Part shown: positions 23,488-31,636 of the stretch, piece by piece
Position numbering within the stretch: position 1 is the stretch's first letter
Layout: each line of letters opens with the position of its first letter
Source of the DNA: Alkalimarinus coralli
GTDB taxonomy: Bacteria; Pseudomonadota; Gammaproteobacteria; Pseudomonadales; Oleiphilaceae
NCBI RefSeq assembly: GCF_023650515.1
Contig: NZ_CP096016.1
Span: 2,978,001 to 3,042,000 of the forward strand
Length of the DNA stretch: 64,000 nt
Reading direction: 5' to 3'
Notes under the pieces: model-generated
What the model saw: only the letters and a program-made list of their open reading frames with translations
The model's database searches: none
Told to the model about the DNA's origin: nothing
Translations under genes and position numbers: made by a program

Positions 23488-25149
23488 CTACAAAACCGGT
23501 AATTTCAGCACAGATTGTTGTCCCGAGTGATATTTGATTTTTAGCTTAAATTTGGAGTCTGGCAGTTTTCCATAGCTTGAGTCCTGAGTATCAATTGCTA
23601 GCACAAGCTTGTGGCCCTGAGGAACATCATAGGCCGTTGCGAGCAAATCAAAATCTAGTGTGATCGCTTTTCCTGATTGGGTAACTGGAAGAGTAAAGGG
23701 AGCATGAGTAATTAGAGTCCCCATTCCGGATGGTTTCATATCATAAAGGTATGCGACCACTTGTACCTGAGAGTTTAGCGGTTCAAATTGAAGTGTAAGA
23801 TTCGCATTTCCCCTGATTTTCATCGTTCTATCGAGGCGATTAGTTTCGTACCAAACTCCATTTAGTCGAGAAATTGCAGGAATATAGGCGGTAGTAGGTA
23901 TATCAAATTGCTCAACAAGTTGAGAGATAACCGGTATACCAGAATCCGCTAGGGTGTCTAAGTAGGAATTTATGTAGTCAGATCTGGACCATCGGCTTTG
24001 GAAAGGTGCGTCTTCCAGCTCTCCTGCTAAACCAAAACCACGTGGATGAAGATGGTATTGTACCATTTGGGTACCTGGTACAGGGTAATCGTCAAAGGTT
24101 TCGACATGTCCATTCGACTTAACTTCCATCTGTACAGGAGGTTCATGCTGTATGCCGTTATCTTCACCTTTTTAGAAGTGGTCAAACCAACGGCGGGCAT
24201 TTTTCAGAATCTTATTTGAACCCAGTCCCAGCATGCCGAGCAATTCATTACTAGCGTGGGTTCCTGGTACTAAAGTCAGGTGCTTGGGAGTGTTAAGTTG
24301 TTGGTAAAAGTCGAGCGTATTATTTGAGGGGAACAGATAGTCACCCCAGTTTTTATTCAGGTAAATTGCAGTTCCGTTGCTATTAATTTGATCAATGAAT
24401 GAGATAGGAGATCGTGGTCTGCCCCACTCAGTGAGTTCATCAATCCTTTCAACTTCCTGGTTTAATAGCACATTATAATATTCATGAATGACGGGATCTG
24501 GTCGACCAGTAATCTGGCTCGAATAATCCAGTATCTGTCCCCAGGCTAAAGGGGTGGTGCTGTTACCGTATAGAGACTCTATCAAACTTCCCCAGCCACT
24601 CATGGATGCCACAGCTTTAATTCTTGAATCATGGGCGGCGCCAATGAGGGCAATACCCGCACCATAGGATATCCCGGCAACCCCTATGCGCTCTGGGTCT
24701 GTCGGAGTATTCTCAATTAACCAGTCGATTACGATGCTAAGATCCATTGTATCATTAGGGCCTGCAGTATCGATCAGCCCCTCAGAACTCCCAAATCCGC
24801 GCGTGCTATAACTTAAAACAACATATCCGTCTGCTGCTAGTTTTTGTGCCTCTGAGGTATATTCGTATTCATTCATGGTCCAGCTGTTAATAAATATGAT
24901 TGCAGGATAGCTGTCTGCACCACTGGTCGGAGTAATCACATTTGCAGTAAGAGTCACTCCATCATCCGACGTGATCAAAATATCATCATTAATGGTGTAG
25001 TCATCAGATTGGGTGAAATTAGGACTGTCTAGAAATCCTTTAGCAAAAGTAATGGTGGGAATTAGAGGGCTTTCTGCAGAAAACGCAAAGGTTGAGGAAA
25101 ACAATGAACAGGACTCATTCCATTTATATAACCCTGTCAAGCAACGCAT
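23488..25149 (-). pseudogene. S15/CocE-like alpha/beta hydrolase with an in-frame stop
   Basis: Two open segments in the same frame (25149-24172 and 24171-23488) are separated by one TAA at 24172-24174. The first holds an alpha/beta-hydrolase domain: FINSWTMNEYEY, YSTRGFGSSEG, nucleophile GISYGAG, an acid region and the His in PGTHAS. It ends with RRWFDHF-stop-KGEDNGI, where relatives have a Leu codon (TTA to TAA). The second holds the C-terminal jelly-roll of X-Pro dipeptidyl-peptidase/CocE enzymes (WYETNRLDRTMKIRGNANLT). Together they make about 553 residues. The N-terminus has a degenerate signal-like region (LFSSTFAFSAES). Only a truncated hydrolase would be made unless the stop is read through. 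Confidence 0.75.
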
Positions 25150-25211
25150 AACACTGCAACGTCATACGTCTAGTACATCACCTGCCATGATGGCAACAAT
25201 AAAAACAACAC

Positions 25212-25236
25212 AAGGCTGCGGGTTGCCCGCAGCCTT
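25212..25236 (-). terminator. Terminator of the hsp20 gene
   Basis: An 11-bp perfect stem AAGGCTGCGGG / CCCGCAGCCTT with a 3-nt loop just past the hsp20 stop, followed on the minus strand by GTGTTGTTTTTATT. Confidence 0.85.
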
Positions 25237-25245
25237 ATTCCCCGA

Positions 25246-25728
25246 TTAGGCAGCTTCATTGCCTTTTTCGTTCGCCTTGTTTTCGGAATTGTGCTCCAAC
25301 ACATTCTGGTTTTGGTTGATTGAGATTTTCTTAGGCTTCATCGCCTCTGGAATTTCCTTAACCAGGTTAATGGTGAGCAGTCCGTTTTTCAGATCGGCGC
25401 CTGTCACTTCTATGTAATCCGCAAGGTTGAACTTTCGTTCGAACGCTCGGTTTGCGATACCATGATGCAGGTATTTATGCTCTTCTGTTTTCGCTCTTTC
25501 GCCGCGAATGGTGAGCACGCCTTTTTCCACATTAATATCGAGTTCGCTTTCTTCAAACCCTGCTACAGCCAGAGCTATGGCGTACCGATTATCGTCAAGC
25601 ACTTCGATATTGTAGGGTGGATAACCGGTCGCAGAACTATCAGATGTTAGTGCACTATCAAGCAGTGCCCCTAACCTGTCAAAGCCGATACTGCTGCGGT
25701 AAAGTGGGGTCAAATCAATTGAGTTCAT
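25246..25728 (-). CDS. Hsp20/IbpA small heat-shock protein
   Basis: A 160-residue protein with start MNSIDLTPLYRSSIGFDRL, the IbpA-type N-terminus, an alpha-crystallin domain (YNIEVLDDNRYAIALAVAGF, LTIRGERAKTE, YLHHGIANRAFERKFNLAD, LKNGLLTINL) and the IPEAMKPKKISI tail ending in IxI. ATG 25728 is preceded by GGAGG; longer starts are unlikely. It holds unfolding proteins for refolding by DnaK/ClpB. A sigma32-like promoter and a possible RNA thermometer precede it. Confidence 0.9.
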   Translation of the reverse strand: MNSIDLTPLYRSSIGFDRLGALLDSALTSDSSATGYPPYNIEVLDDNRYAIALAVAGFEESELDINVEKGVLTIRGERAKTEEHKYLHHGIANRAFERKFNLADYIEVTGADLKNGLLTINLVKEIPEAMKPKKISINQNQNVLEHNSENKANEKGNEAA

Positions 25729-25735
25729 AATAGAT

Positions 25736-25752
25736 CCTCCAATAAGAAGCAA
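25736..25752 (-). promoter_or_regulatory. Possible ROSE-type RNA thermometer at the hsp20 ribosome site
   Basis: The leader has TTGCT (25752-25748) seven bases upstream of GGAGG (25740-25736). The motif UYGCU facing the Shine-Dalgarno sequence is characteristic of ROSE elements, which melt with heat. The long leader of about 85 nt fits. Confidence 0.4.
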
Positions 25753-25816
25753 TGTAAAATAAATTCAAATGAGGTAGACAACACTCTGTAATAAGACGAA
25801 TTGCCTACAATTTTTT

Positions 25817-25844
25817 AAATAAGGTTTCCGATATTATTTTCAAG
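25817..25844 (-). promoter_or_regulatory. Sigma32-type heat-shock promoter of hsp20
   Basis: CTTGAAA (25844-25838), a 13-nt spacer and CCTTATTT (25824-25817), close to the consensus CTTGAAA-N13/14-CCCCATNT. Confidence 0.65.
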
Positions 25845-25949
25845 GGATTTGTTTAAAAAATTTCGCAATCAATTACAAAGATCGATAAAAACACCGATTT
25901 TACAGCATCATAAAATACAACATTGGGTCGCTTGCGGGATTGAAAGCTA

Positions 25950-26828
25950 TCAATATTTGTTGGCAAACCACCGCTCTAAAAACTCAATACATTGAATCAG
26001 TTTTGAGGGCACAAAATGCCGCGCAGGGTATAGCGCATATAACGTCAATTTGGGTTTATTGGCGTTTTTCAAGACTTCAACGACCTCCCCTTTCGCTATC
26101 GCCTCCTTACAGACAAAGTCAGGGATAAAACCAACCCCTTGATTCCTTTTAATCGCCTCCATCATAAAGATGGTGCTATTAACACGTAACGTGCCATTTA
26201 TTACAACGCCATCTTCAATCGGCCAGGTGTTTTTACCTTGGAAATAGCTGTACACGAAACAGTTATGCTCGCTTAGGTCTCTGGGAAGCGTAATCGCCGG
26301 GTGATGATCCAGGTATTCAGGCCCAACACAGACTCGATACCGAAAATCAGTGAGCGGCCGACCAACATAGTTTGAATCAACAGGACGGCTTGACGCCCGA
26401 AACCCCAAGTCAAACCCCTGCTCGACTAAATCAATACTCTCATCCCCAAGGTGAATATCTAACTCTATATCAGGGTAAGCCTGCATAAAGTCTGCAAACA
26501 GTGCAGATAAATCTGTGATACCTAACGCCATGGGGGCGTTGATTTTCAGTTTTCCGCGTGGCTGGCATTGCAGCTCTTGTACGAAATTATTGGCATCTTC
26601 CAGCTTTTCCAATATCTCCCTTGCCCGCTGTAAGTAACCCTCGCCAACATGGGTCAGCTTTACATTTCGTGTGGAACGATGAAGTAAACGAGCACCCAAT
26701 TCACCCTCAAGCCGGCTAATTTCTTTGCTAATCATCGATTTCGAAGAGTGGGTCTGCTCTGCAACTCGGGTAAAGCTACCCAAGTCGGCCAGACGGACAA
26801 ATAGCTCGATCGCTCTTAATTTATCCAT
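25950..26828 (-). CDS. LysR-family transcriptional regulator
   Basis: A 292-residue protein: N-terminal winged HTH (IELFVRLADLGSFTRVAEQT, SKSMISKEISRLEGELGARL) and a LysR effector domain (LKINAPMALGITDLSALFADF, FDLGFRASSRPVDSNY). It resembles the DsdC/YafC-like group that regulates adjacent oxidoreductase genes. It is divergent from the GST operon at 27011, which it probably controls; the 182-bp gap would hold the shared operators. Effector unknown. Confidence 0.9.
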   Translation of the reverse strand: MDKLRAIELFVRLADLGSFTRVAEQTHSSKSMISKEISRLEGELGARLLHRSTRNVKLTHVGEGYLQRAREILEKLEDANNFVQELQCQPRGKLKINAPMALGITDLSALFADFMQAYPDIELDIHLGDESIDLVEQGFDLGFRASSRPVDSNYVGRPLTDFRYRVCVGPEYLDHHPAITLPRDLSEHNCFVYSYFQGKNTWPIEDGVVINGTLRVNSTIFMMEAIKRNQGVGFIPDFVCKEAIAKGEVVEVLKNANKPKLTLYALYPARHFVPSKLIQCIEFLERWFANKY

Positions 26829-27010
26829 GCCACGGTTTCGCTGAAGAAGAGGTCATTAACACTGTCAATTGTTTCCATAATGAGAACACTTGGTTTTTAT
26901 TGTAGCTATATATCCACTTAACCTGAAGCACTAAACTTTTCTTCGTCGCCGTTAACTACATGTTTGCGGCGGGCTTAGAACATAAATTAATCTGAAATGA
27001 GGTCTAAACA

Positions 27011-27619
27011 ATGTACACCTTATACTACCTACCCAGTGCGTGCTCCTTGGCAACACAAGTCGTCCTTCGAGAGCTCGGGCAAGAGGTCGACATTATCGAT
27101 ATGCAGAAGGTTGCGGACTTTAACAGTATCAACCCTGTCGGTTCCGTTCCGGTGCTCGTTGACGGTGACAGCACACACAGGGAAGGCGCGGCAATCATGC
27201 TGTATCTGCTCAATAAACACGACAATACCATGCTGCCCACCGCAGGGGAGGCCCGAGAAACCGCTATTCAAAATATCATGTTTGCCAATGCCACCATGCA
27301 CCCTGCCTACGGCCGCTTATTCTTTATAGCCCAGTACATTAGTGATGAGAAAGCCAAGCAACAAGCATTTGAAGCGGCGGCCCAGGCGATCACCCGCTTA
27401 TGGCAAGTGGTTGATCTGCAACTGGAACAACAGGAATTTTTAGGCGGAGCCCAACCTTCAGCCGCAGACATTATGCTAACCGTTTATTCGCGCTGGGGCG
27501 CCAACTTTCCGGTCGATATTCAATTCGGGCACAACACCCAAAAAATGATTGAGAAAGTACAAACCATGACCAGCTTTAGACAAGCCCTCGAAACAGAGCA
27601 ACTGCGCTCAGCGGCCTAG
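27011..27619 (+). CDS. Glutathione S-transferase
   Basis: A 202-residue GST: thioredoxin-like N-domain (MYTLYYLPSACSLATQVVLR with the beta-class Ser/Cys region, NPVGSVPVLVDGD with the cis-Pro loop, EGAAIMLYL) and an all-helical C-domain (LGGAQPSAADIMLTVYSRW). Cytosolic. GAGG lies upstream of ATG 27011. It is the first gene of a run (GST, SnoaL-like, DsbA-like, tautomerase) facing a LysR regulator, which suggests detoxification of an electrophile. Confidence 0.9.
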   Translation: MYTLYYLPSACSLATQVVLRELGQEVDIIDMQKVADFNSINPVGSVPVLVDGDSTHREGAAIMLYLLNKHDNTMLPTAGEARETAIQNIMFANATMHPAYGRLFFIAQYISDEKAKQQAFEAAAQAITRLWQVVDLQLEQQEFLGGAQPSAADIMLTVYSRWGANFPVDIQFGHNTQKMIEKVQTMTSFRQALETEQLRSAA

Positions 27620-27677
27620 CAGCTATACCGTCATAATCAAGACAGCCCTTTGCGCAACGCTTCATGGGAGATCACTC

Positions 27678-28109
27678 GTGCAGAATACGATACCTTCGAC
27701 CGATACAGTACCTTTAACCGATACAGCACCTTCAACCGATTTTGGCGCGAATGATTTCGCGTCAGTCATCGACGTTATACGGGACTATTTTGATGGTCTG
27801 CATCATGGGGATGCGGCGAAGCTGAAAGCCATTTTTCACCCTGATGCCTATCTCAAGGCTCCAGGCCTGAGACGCAGCCTGGATGAATGGCTTGAGGCCG
27901 TCGCCAATCGTCCGGTGCCTGTCGAGCAGGGACGACCTTATGAATTCAGGTTGTTATCCATTGAGGTCATAAAAGATCAGGCCATGGTCAAGTTGGAGTG
28001 CCCTCTGTTTAACCACGCATATCTTGACTTTCTGGGTCTGTTAAAAGAGAACGGGCGCTGGTTAATCGTCAACAAAATGTACACAGACTTAAAGGATGAA
28101 GCATTGTGA
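27678..28109 (+). CDS. SnoaL-like / lumazine-binding-fold protein
   Basis: A 143-residue protein with a GTG start and GGGAGA upstream. From residue 25 it has the NTF2-like fold of the putative lumazine-binding family (SVIDVIRDYFDGLHHGDAAK, IFHPDAYL, VKLECPLFNHAYLDFLGLL, GRWLIVNKMY). The first 20 residues are a low-complexity Thr/Asp/Pro tail encoded by three near-perfect 18-bp repeats (about 27690-27740). The 3' end overlaps the next gene by 4 nt. Function unknown; members bind small hydrophobic ligands. Confidence 0.8.
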   Translation: MQNTIPSTDTVPLTDTAPSTDFGANDFASVIDVIRDYFDGLHHGDAAKLKAIFHPDAYLKAPGLRRSLDEWLEAVANRPVPVEQGRPYEFRLLSIEVIKDQAMVKLECPLFNHAYLDFLGLLKENGRWLIVNKMYTDLKDEAL

Positions 28110-28768
28110 AAACCTTAAAAGTCGAAATGATACATGACCTGGTTTGTTCCTGGTGTCCGATAGGGTATGCCAACGTTCTGGCTGCTGCTCGCAATTTGAA
28201 TATCACCCTGGACTTTCACTTTTTGCCCTATGAGCTTAACCCGAATATGGAGCCCGAAGGTGAAGATATCAACGACTACCTTAAACAACGCTACGGCTGG
28301 AGTATTACGAAGCGGCAGGAGTATCGCCAAGCGTTATTAAAAGTAGCCGAACAAGCGGACGTCTGTATGGATTTTTCAAAACGAACCCGTTACTTCAACA
28401 GCCTTCAAGGGCACCGTTTAATGCACTGGTGCGAAGGGTTTGGCATGCAGCAAGCCATGAATGACAAGCTAATAGACGCCTACTTCAAGCACGGCCTGGA
28501 TATTGGCAATACTCAAGTGCTGGTGGAACTTTGCCGGAACTTAGGGCTGGATACATTTCAGGCGCAGCAAGCACTAACATCAGACGAAGTAGACCAAGCC
28601 TGGCAGCTTAAAAAAAGGCGTGTACAGCAGCTAAACCTGCCAAGCGTGCCAGCCTTTATTTTCAATGATCATCAGTTAGTGACTGGCTCAAATTCTGTTG
28701 CGTATTTTGAGCAGCTAATCACTGATCAAATCAAACAGGATAACCCTAACGTTCATTTAGCAAGCTAA
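28106..28768 (+). CDS. DsbA-family (FrnE-like) oxidoreductase
   Basis: A 220-residue cytosolic DsbA-like protein: thioredoxin motif CSWC in IHDLVCSWCPIGY, an inserted helical domain, then LNLPSVPAFIFNDHQLVTGS with the cis-Pro before the C-terminal strand. It starts at GTG 28106, coupled to the preceding stop. FrnE-like proteins act as disulfide oxidoreductases or isomerases. Part of the GST operon. Confidence 0.85.
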   Translation: MKTLKVEMIHDLVCSWCPIGYANVLAAARNLNITLDFHFLPYELNPNMEPEGEDINDYLKQRYGWSITKRQEYRQALLKVAEQADVCMDFSKRTRYFNSLQGHRLMHWCEGFGMQQAMNDKLIDAYFKHGLDIGNTQVLVELCRNLGLDTFQAQQALTSDEVDQAWQLKKRRVQQLNLPSVPAFIFNDHQLVTGSNSVAYFEQLITDQIKQDNPNVHLAS

Positions 28769-28787
28769 CTCACGAGTAGAGTAAAAC

Positions 28788-29006
28788 ATGCCATATATAA
28801 ATATCAAAATCACCGACGAACGGGTCACTAACGAGCAAAAGCAAGCACTGATAAAAGGGACGACTCAGCTAATGGTGGATGTTCTCAACAAAGACCCTAA
28901 AACGACGTTTGTTGTTATTGATGAGGTTAATACCGACAATTGGGGGATAGGCTTTGAACAGGTTACGACGCTTCGCCAATCATCAACCCCAAAAAGGCCG
29001 GGGTGA
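28788..29006 (+). CDS. 4-oxalocrotonate tautomerase family protein
   Basis: A 72-residue tautomerase with the catalytic Pro exposed after Met removal (PYINIKITDERVTNEQK), the helix LIKGTTQLMVDVLNK and DEVNTDNWGIGFEQV. It should convert enol/keto isomers and is the last intact gene of the GST operon. The C-terminal RPG tail continues for about 10 residues past the usual end. Confidence 0.85.
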   Translation: MPYINIKITDERVTNEQKQALIKGTTQLMVDVLNKDPKTTFVVIDEVNTDNWGIGFEQVTTLRQSSTPKRPG

Positions 29007-29019
29007 TCGCCAAGCAACA

Positions 29020-29240
29020 CTACATCTTGATAATGTCTTTTCTCAATGTCACTAAACAAGAGAGCGGCTTATTCTGTAATGGGTTGGCAATAATGGGTAG
29101 GCAATGCCTGCTGAGTCCATTGCCTCGATTAAACGCTCGACCAAGCTGTTGAAGTCGTGTTCTTTATATGCATGCCTGTGTGAATATCTTGCATCGTATC
29201 GCCATCATATTCACATGGGCCACCCGCGACATCATAAAAT
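29020..29240 (-). pseudogene. Truncated-hemoglobin (2/2 globin) gene remnant
   Basis: Reading the minus strand in three frames recovers a globin tail: LFYDV, AGGPCEYDGDTMQDIHTGM (the GGP-Y-G and H pattern of group I truncated globins), then after a one-base loss HIK-EHDFNSLVERLIEAMDSA, and after another shift NPLQNKPLSCLVTLRKDIIK ending at TAG 29020. The middle of the globin between FY and GGP is missing. No intact ORF remains. It lies between the tautomerase and the sirohydrochlorin chelatase genes. Confidence 0.65.
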
Positions 29241-29249
29241 AATCACTCA

Positions 29250-29621
29250 TTAAACCTCTGTTGTCGGGCAAACAGATATAATTAGATCAATCATCGAGTC
29301 CAATGAACCGATGTGCGGGACAATTTCAATTTTCCTATCGGGCCACTTATCCATCGCCTTCGCCACTTCAGAGGGCACATCTTTTGCGACATGCGTCCCT
29401 TCCGAGAGGAAATACGGCAACACCAGTAACTCAGAAGCCCCTTCTTCGTAACAACTATCAATAGCGGCCTCGATCGACGGAGAAGCAAGCTCTAGAAACG
29501 CAACTTTAACGCCACTAAAGCCTTGAGGTAGGTGTTTCTCCACTTTGGCGGCTAGAACTTTTACTTCTTCATTTGAAGCTTGACGTCGGCTACCGTGCGC
29601 CACAAGAACCAAATTTTTCAT
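29250..29621 (-). CDS. cbiX: CbiX-type sirohydrochlorin chelatase
   Basis: A 123-residue single-domain chelatase: MKNLVLVAHGSRRQASNEEV with the N-terminal His, LELASPSIEAAIDSC, LLVLPYFLSEGTHVAKDVP with the second metal-site His, and VPHIG. It inserts Co or Fe into sirohydrochlorin. It lies apart from other cobalamin genes; small CbiX proteins often occur with the MerR/TIGR01777 stress cluster that follows. Confidence 0.85.
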   Translation of the reverse strand: MKNLVLVAHGSRRQASNEEVKVLAAKVEKHLPQGFSGVKVAFLELASPSIEAAIDSCYEEGASELLVLPYFLSEGTHVAKDVPSEVAKAMDKWPDRKIEIVPHIGSLDSMIDLIISVCPTTEV

Positions 29622-29694
29622 GCTGTATACTCAAAAATTAATTTTTTATCCGTTATATCTCGCATTGCCTATAACCTGAGCTTTAGGCGAGTAG

Positions 29695-30588
29695 TTAATC
29701 ATTAAACAGATCCCCAAGCGCCGCGTTTAGGCTTGGAAACTTAAACTGAAACCCACTACTTAATAGTTTATCTGGTTTTACTCGCTGACTCCCCAGCAAT
29801 AGCTCAGAGGACTCCCCAAGCAGCAACTTTAATGCAAACTTCGGCACCGGCAGCACCGCTATCCTGTTGAGTGCAGAAGCCAGCGCCTTCGTAAACTGCT
29901 GATTCGGTACTGGTTCAGTGGCGACCATATTAAACGGCCCGCTACAGTGTTGATTGTTAATAAGAAACTCAATGGCACTCACCATGTCATTAATATGAAT
30001 CCATGACATATACTGGCGCCCATCCCCTATTCTGCCTCCCAGGCAGAGCTTGAACGGGGGCAGCATTTTGGCCAGTGCTCCGCCTTTGGCGTCGAGCACA
30101 ATCCCCGTACGTAGAAGAACGACACGGGTATAGGGTTCTGCCTCTTTGGCTATAGATTCCCAGCGCTCGCAGACCGATGTGGCAAAATCCGCCTGAGTCG
30201 AAGTCGACTGCTCTGTAATGATGGCATCACCATGGTCGCTATATACGCCAATGGCTGAGCCACTGACAAAGAATGCAGGAGGGTTGCTGCTTAAACGAAA
30301 TTTATCAACCAGTTGGCGAGTGATATCCCAACGGCTCTCACAGATAATGTGCTTTTGCTTATCTGTCCAGCGCTTGTCTACTATGGGTTCCCCAGCCAAA
30401 TTAATCACACCGCCAAAGCTATCCAGATTATCGATATCAGACAAGCCGCCAATCACCTTAGTCGAATTTGGAAGCCGAGTCTTAGCACGCTCAGGGGAGC
30501 GGCTTAGTACCGTATATTGATGCTGCGGAAATGTCTGTATAAATCGACTACCGATCAAACCGGTGCCGCCCGTTACTAATAGTTTCAT
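29695..30588 (-). CDS. TIGR01777-family epimerase (YfcH-like)
   Basis: A 297-residue extended SDR: GGTGLIGSRF for NAD(P) binding, VINLAGEPIVDKRWTDKQK, SGSAIGVYSDHGD (active-site Tyr in YSD), PPFKLCLGGRIGDGRQYMSW and the C-terminal DUF1731 (LLLGESSELLLGSQRVKPDK). Homologues are close to LitR/photolyase clusters. Substrate unknown. 29 bp separate it from the MerR gene upstream, so they form an operon. Confidence 0.9.
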   Translation of the reverse strand: MKLLVTGGTGLIGSRFIQTFPQHQYTVLSRSPERAKTRLPNSTKVIGGLSDIDNLDSFGGVINLAGEPIVDKRWTDKQKHIICESRWDITRQLVDKFRLSSNPPAFFVSGSAIGVYSDHGDAIITEQSTSTQADFATSVCERWESIAKEAEPYTRVVLLRTGIVLDAKGGALAKMLPPFKLCLGGRIGDGRQYMSWIHINDMVSAIEFLINNQHCSGPFNMVATEPVPNQQFTKALASALNRIAVLPVPKFALKLLLGESSELLLGSQRVKPDKLLSSGFQFKFPSLNAALGDLFND

Positions 30589-30617
30589 ACAGCCTCCATT
30601 CGCGTATCAAGTTGTAT

Positions 30618-31484
30618 TCAAGGTGCTTTGTTTATGACTCGGATGCACTGACCCAAATCGTTAAAAACCTTTTGATCATCTTCCAGTCCGGCTAATATCG
30701 GAGCAGTACCAATGAGTATCAGGCCGTCACATGAAGACAGCGTCTGGCTCATTTTTTCTGCTTCGTTCTCACGCCATAGACCATCTTGATAAAAAATGAC
30801 CTTTGCGTCTGTTAGTTTAGCGGTTATTTCAACACACGCATCAACACTGAGAGGCTGTGTAATCAGCTGCACTTTATACCCTGCATCAGCAAACTCCATT
30901 GCCATCAACGACAAGCGCCAGACGGGTGTATTATCGCCACAGGCCATCACCAGTACCGGGCGTTTATTGCTGGCACCTTTATTATTAAGGCGCAATGTCG
31001 CATATCGAATCAGCTCACTCTCGGCAAAAACAAGCGCAGCGTTGCTATTACCGTCCTGAGCTAACGTCTCTAACGCGGGCTCAACTAACCTTTCACGGCA
31101 CACCGCGGGAGGGTAATTTAAGAAGTACTCATCAACCAAGTGCTCTATCCGGCTAGACGAAAACGCCTGAACCGCACCAAGCAAGGCCTCAACCGGCTCT
31201 GCCCATGTATCGAGCGCATTGTAGCCATCATCAGGCTCATCTTCGGTCAACAGAGCCTTGACCTTACCCAGCGGCACACCACGGGCAACCAGTGCCAGTA
31301 TTTTTTCGACCGTCGTCACATCGCTGTCCGAATAAAGGCGATGCCCTTTGCTCGTCCTTTGAGGGGTTAGTAAACCATAGCGCCTTTCCCATGCTCGTAT
31401 TGTAACCGTATTAACCTTGGTACGAGCGCTCAGCTCTCGAATGGGAAATCTGGCTGTTTCAACTTGGCTATCTTGTTGAGACAT
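30618..31484 (-). CDS. MerR-family regulator with cobalamin-binding-like domain (LitR/CarH-like)
   Basis: A 288-residue protein: MerR HTH (FPIRELSARTKVNTVTIRAW, RRYGLLTPQRTSKGHRLYSD), a helical middle and a Rossmann-like C-terminus (RPVLVMACGDNTPVWRLSLM, MEFADAGYKVQLITQPL). The layout matches CarH/LitR light sensors, but I see no DxHxxG-type histidine for base-off cobalamin, so it may be a B12-independent relative. It is divergent from the oxidoreductase gene; the gap holds a striking array of TTGTACA repeats, its probable operator. Confidence 0.85.
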   Translation of the reverse strand: MSQQDSQVETARFPIRELSARTKVNTVTIRAWERRYGLLTPQRTSKGHRLYSDSDVTTVEKILALVARGVPLGKVKALLTEDEPDDGYNALDTWAEPVEALLGAVQAFSSSRIEHLVDEYFLNYPPAVCRERLVEPALETLAQDGNSNAALVFAESELIRYATLRLNNKGASNKRPVLVMACGDNTPVWRLSLMAMEFADAGYKVQLITQPLSVDACVEITAKLTDAKVIFYQDGLWRENEAEKMSQTLSSCDGLILIGTAPILAGLEDDQKVFNDLGQCIRVINKAP

Positions 31485-31545
31485 AAACTCTTAGCTCTCA
31501 TATACACATCGTTCATCTGGGGCAATTATTATACATTAATTTTTT

Positions 31546-31618
31546 TTGTACAATATTTTTCTTGTACATAGTATTTTTTTGTATAAGATAATAGTTGTAC
31601 ATTCAAATTTTATGTATA
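31546..31618. promoter_or_regulatory. Array of five TTGTACA-type operators at 16/17-bp spacing
   Basis: TTGTACA (31546), TTGTACA (31562), TTGTATA (31579), TTGTACA (31595) and ATGTATA (31612): starts are 16, 17, 16 and 17 bp apart. They fill the region between the divergent MerR and FAD-oxidoreductase genes and overlap any -35 element. Likely bound by the adjacent MerR regulator. Confidence 0.7.
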
Positions 31619-31636
31619 ACTATTTGAGAGGTGGTA

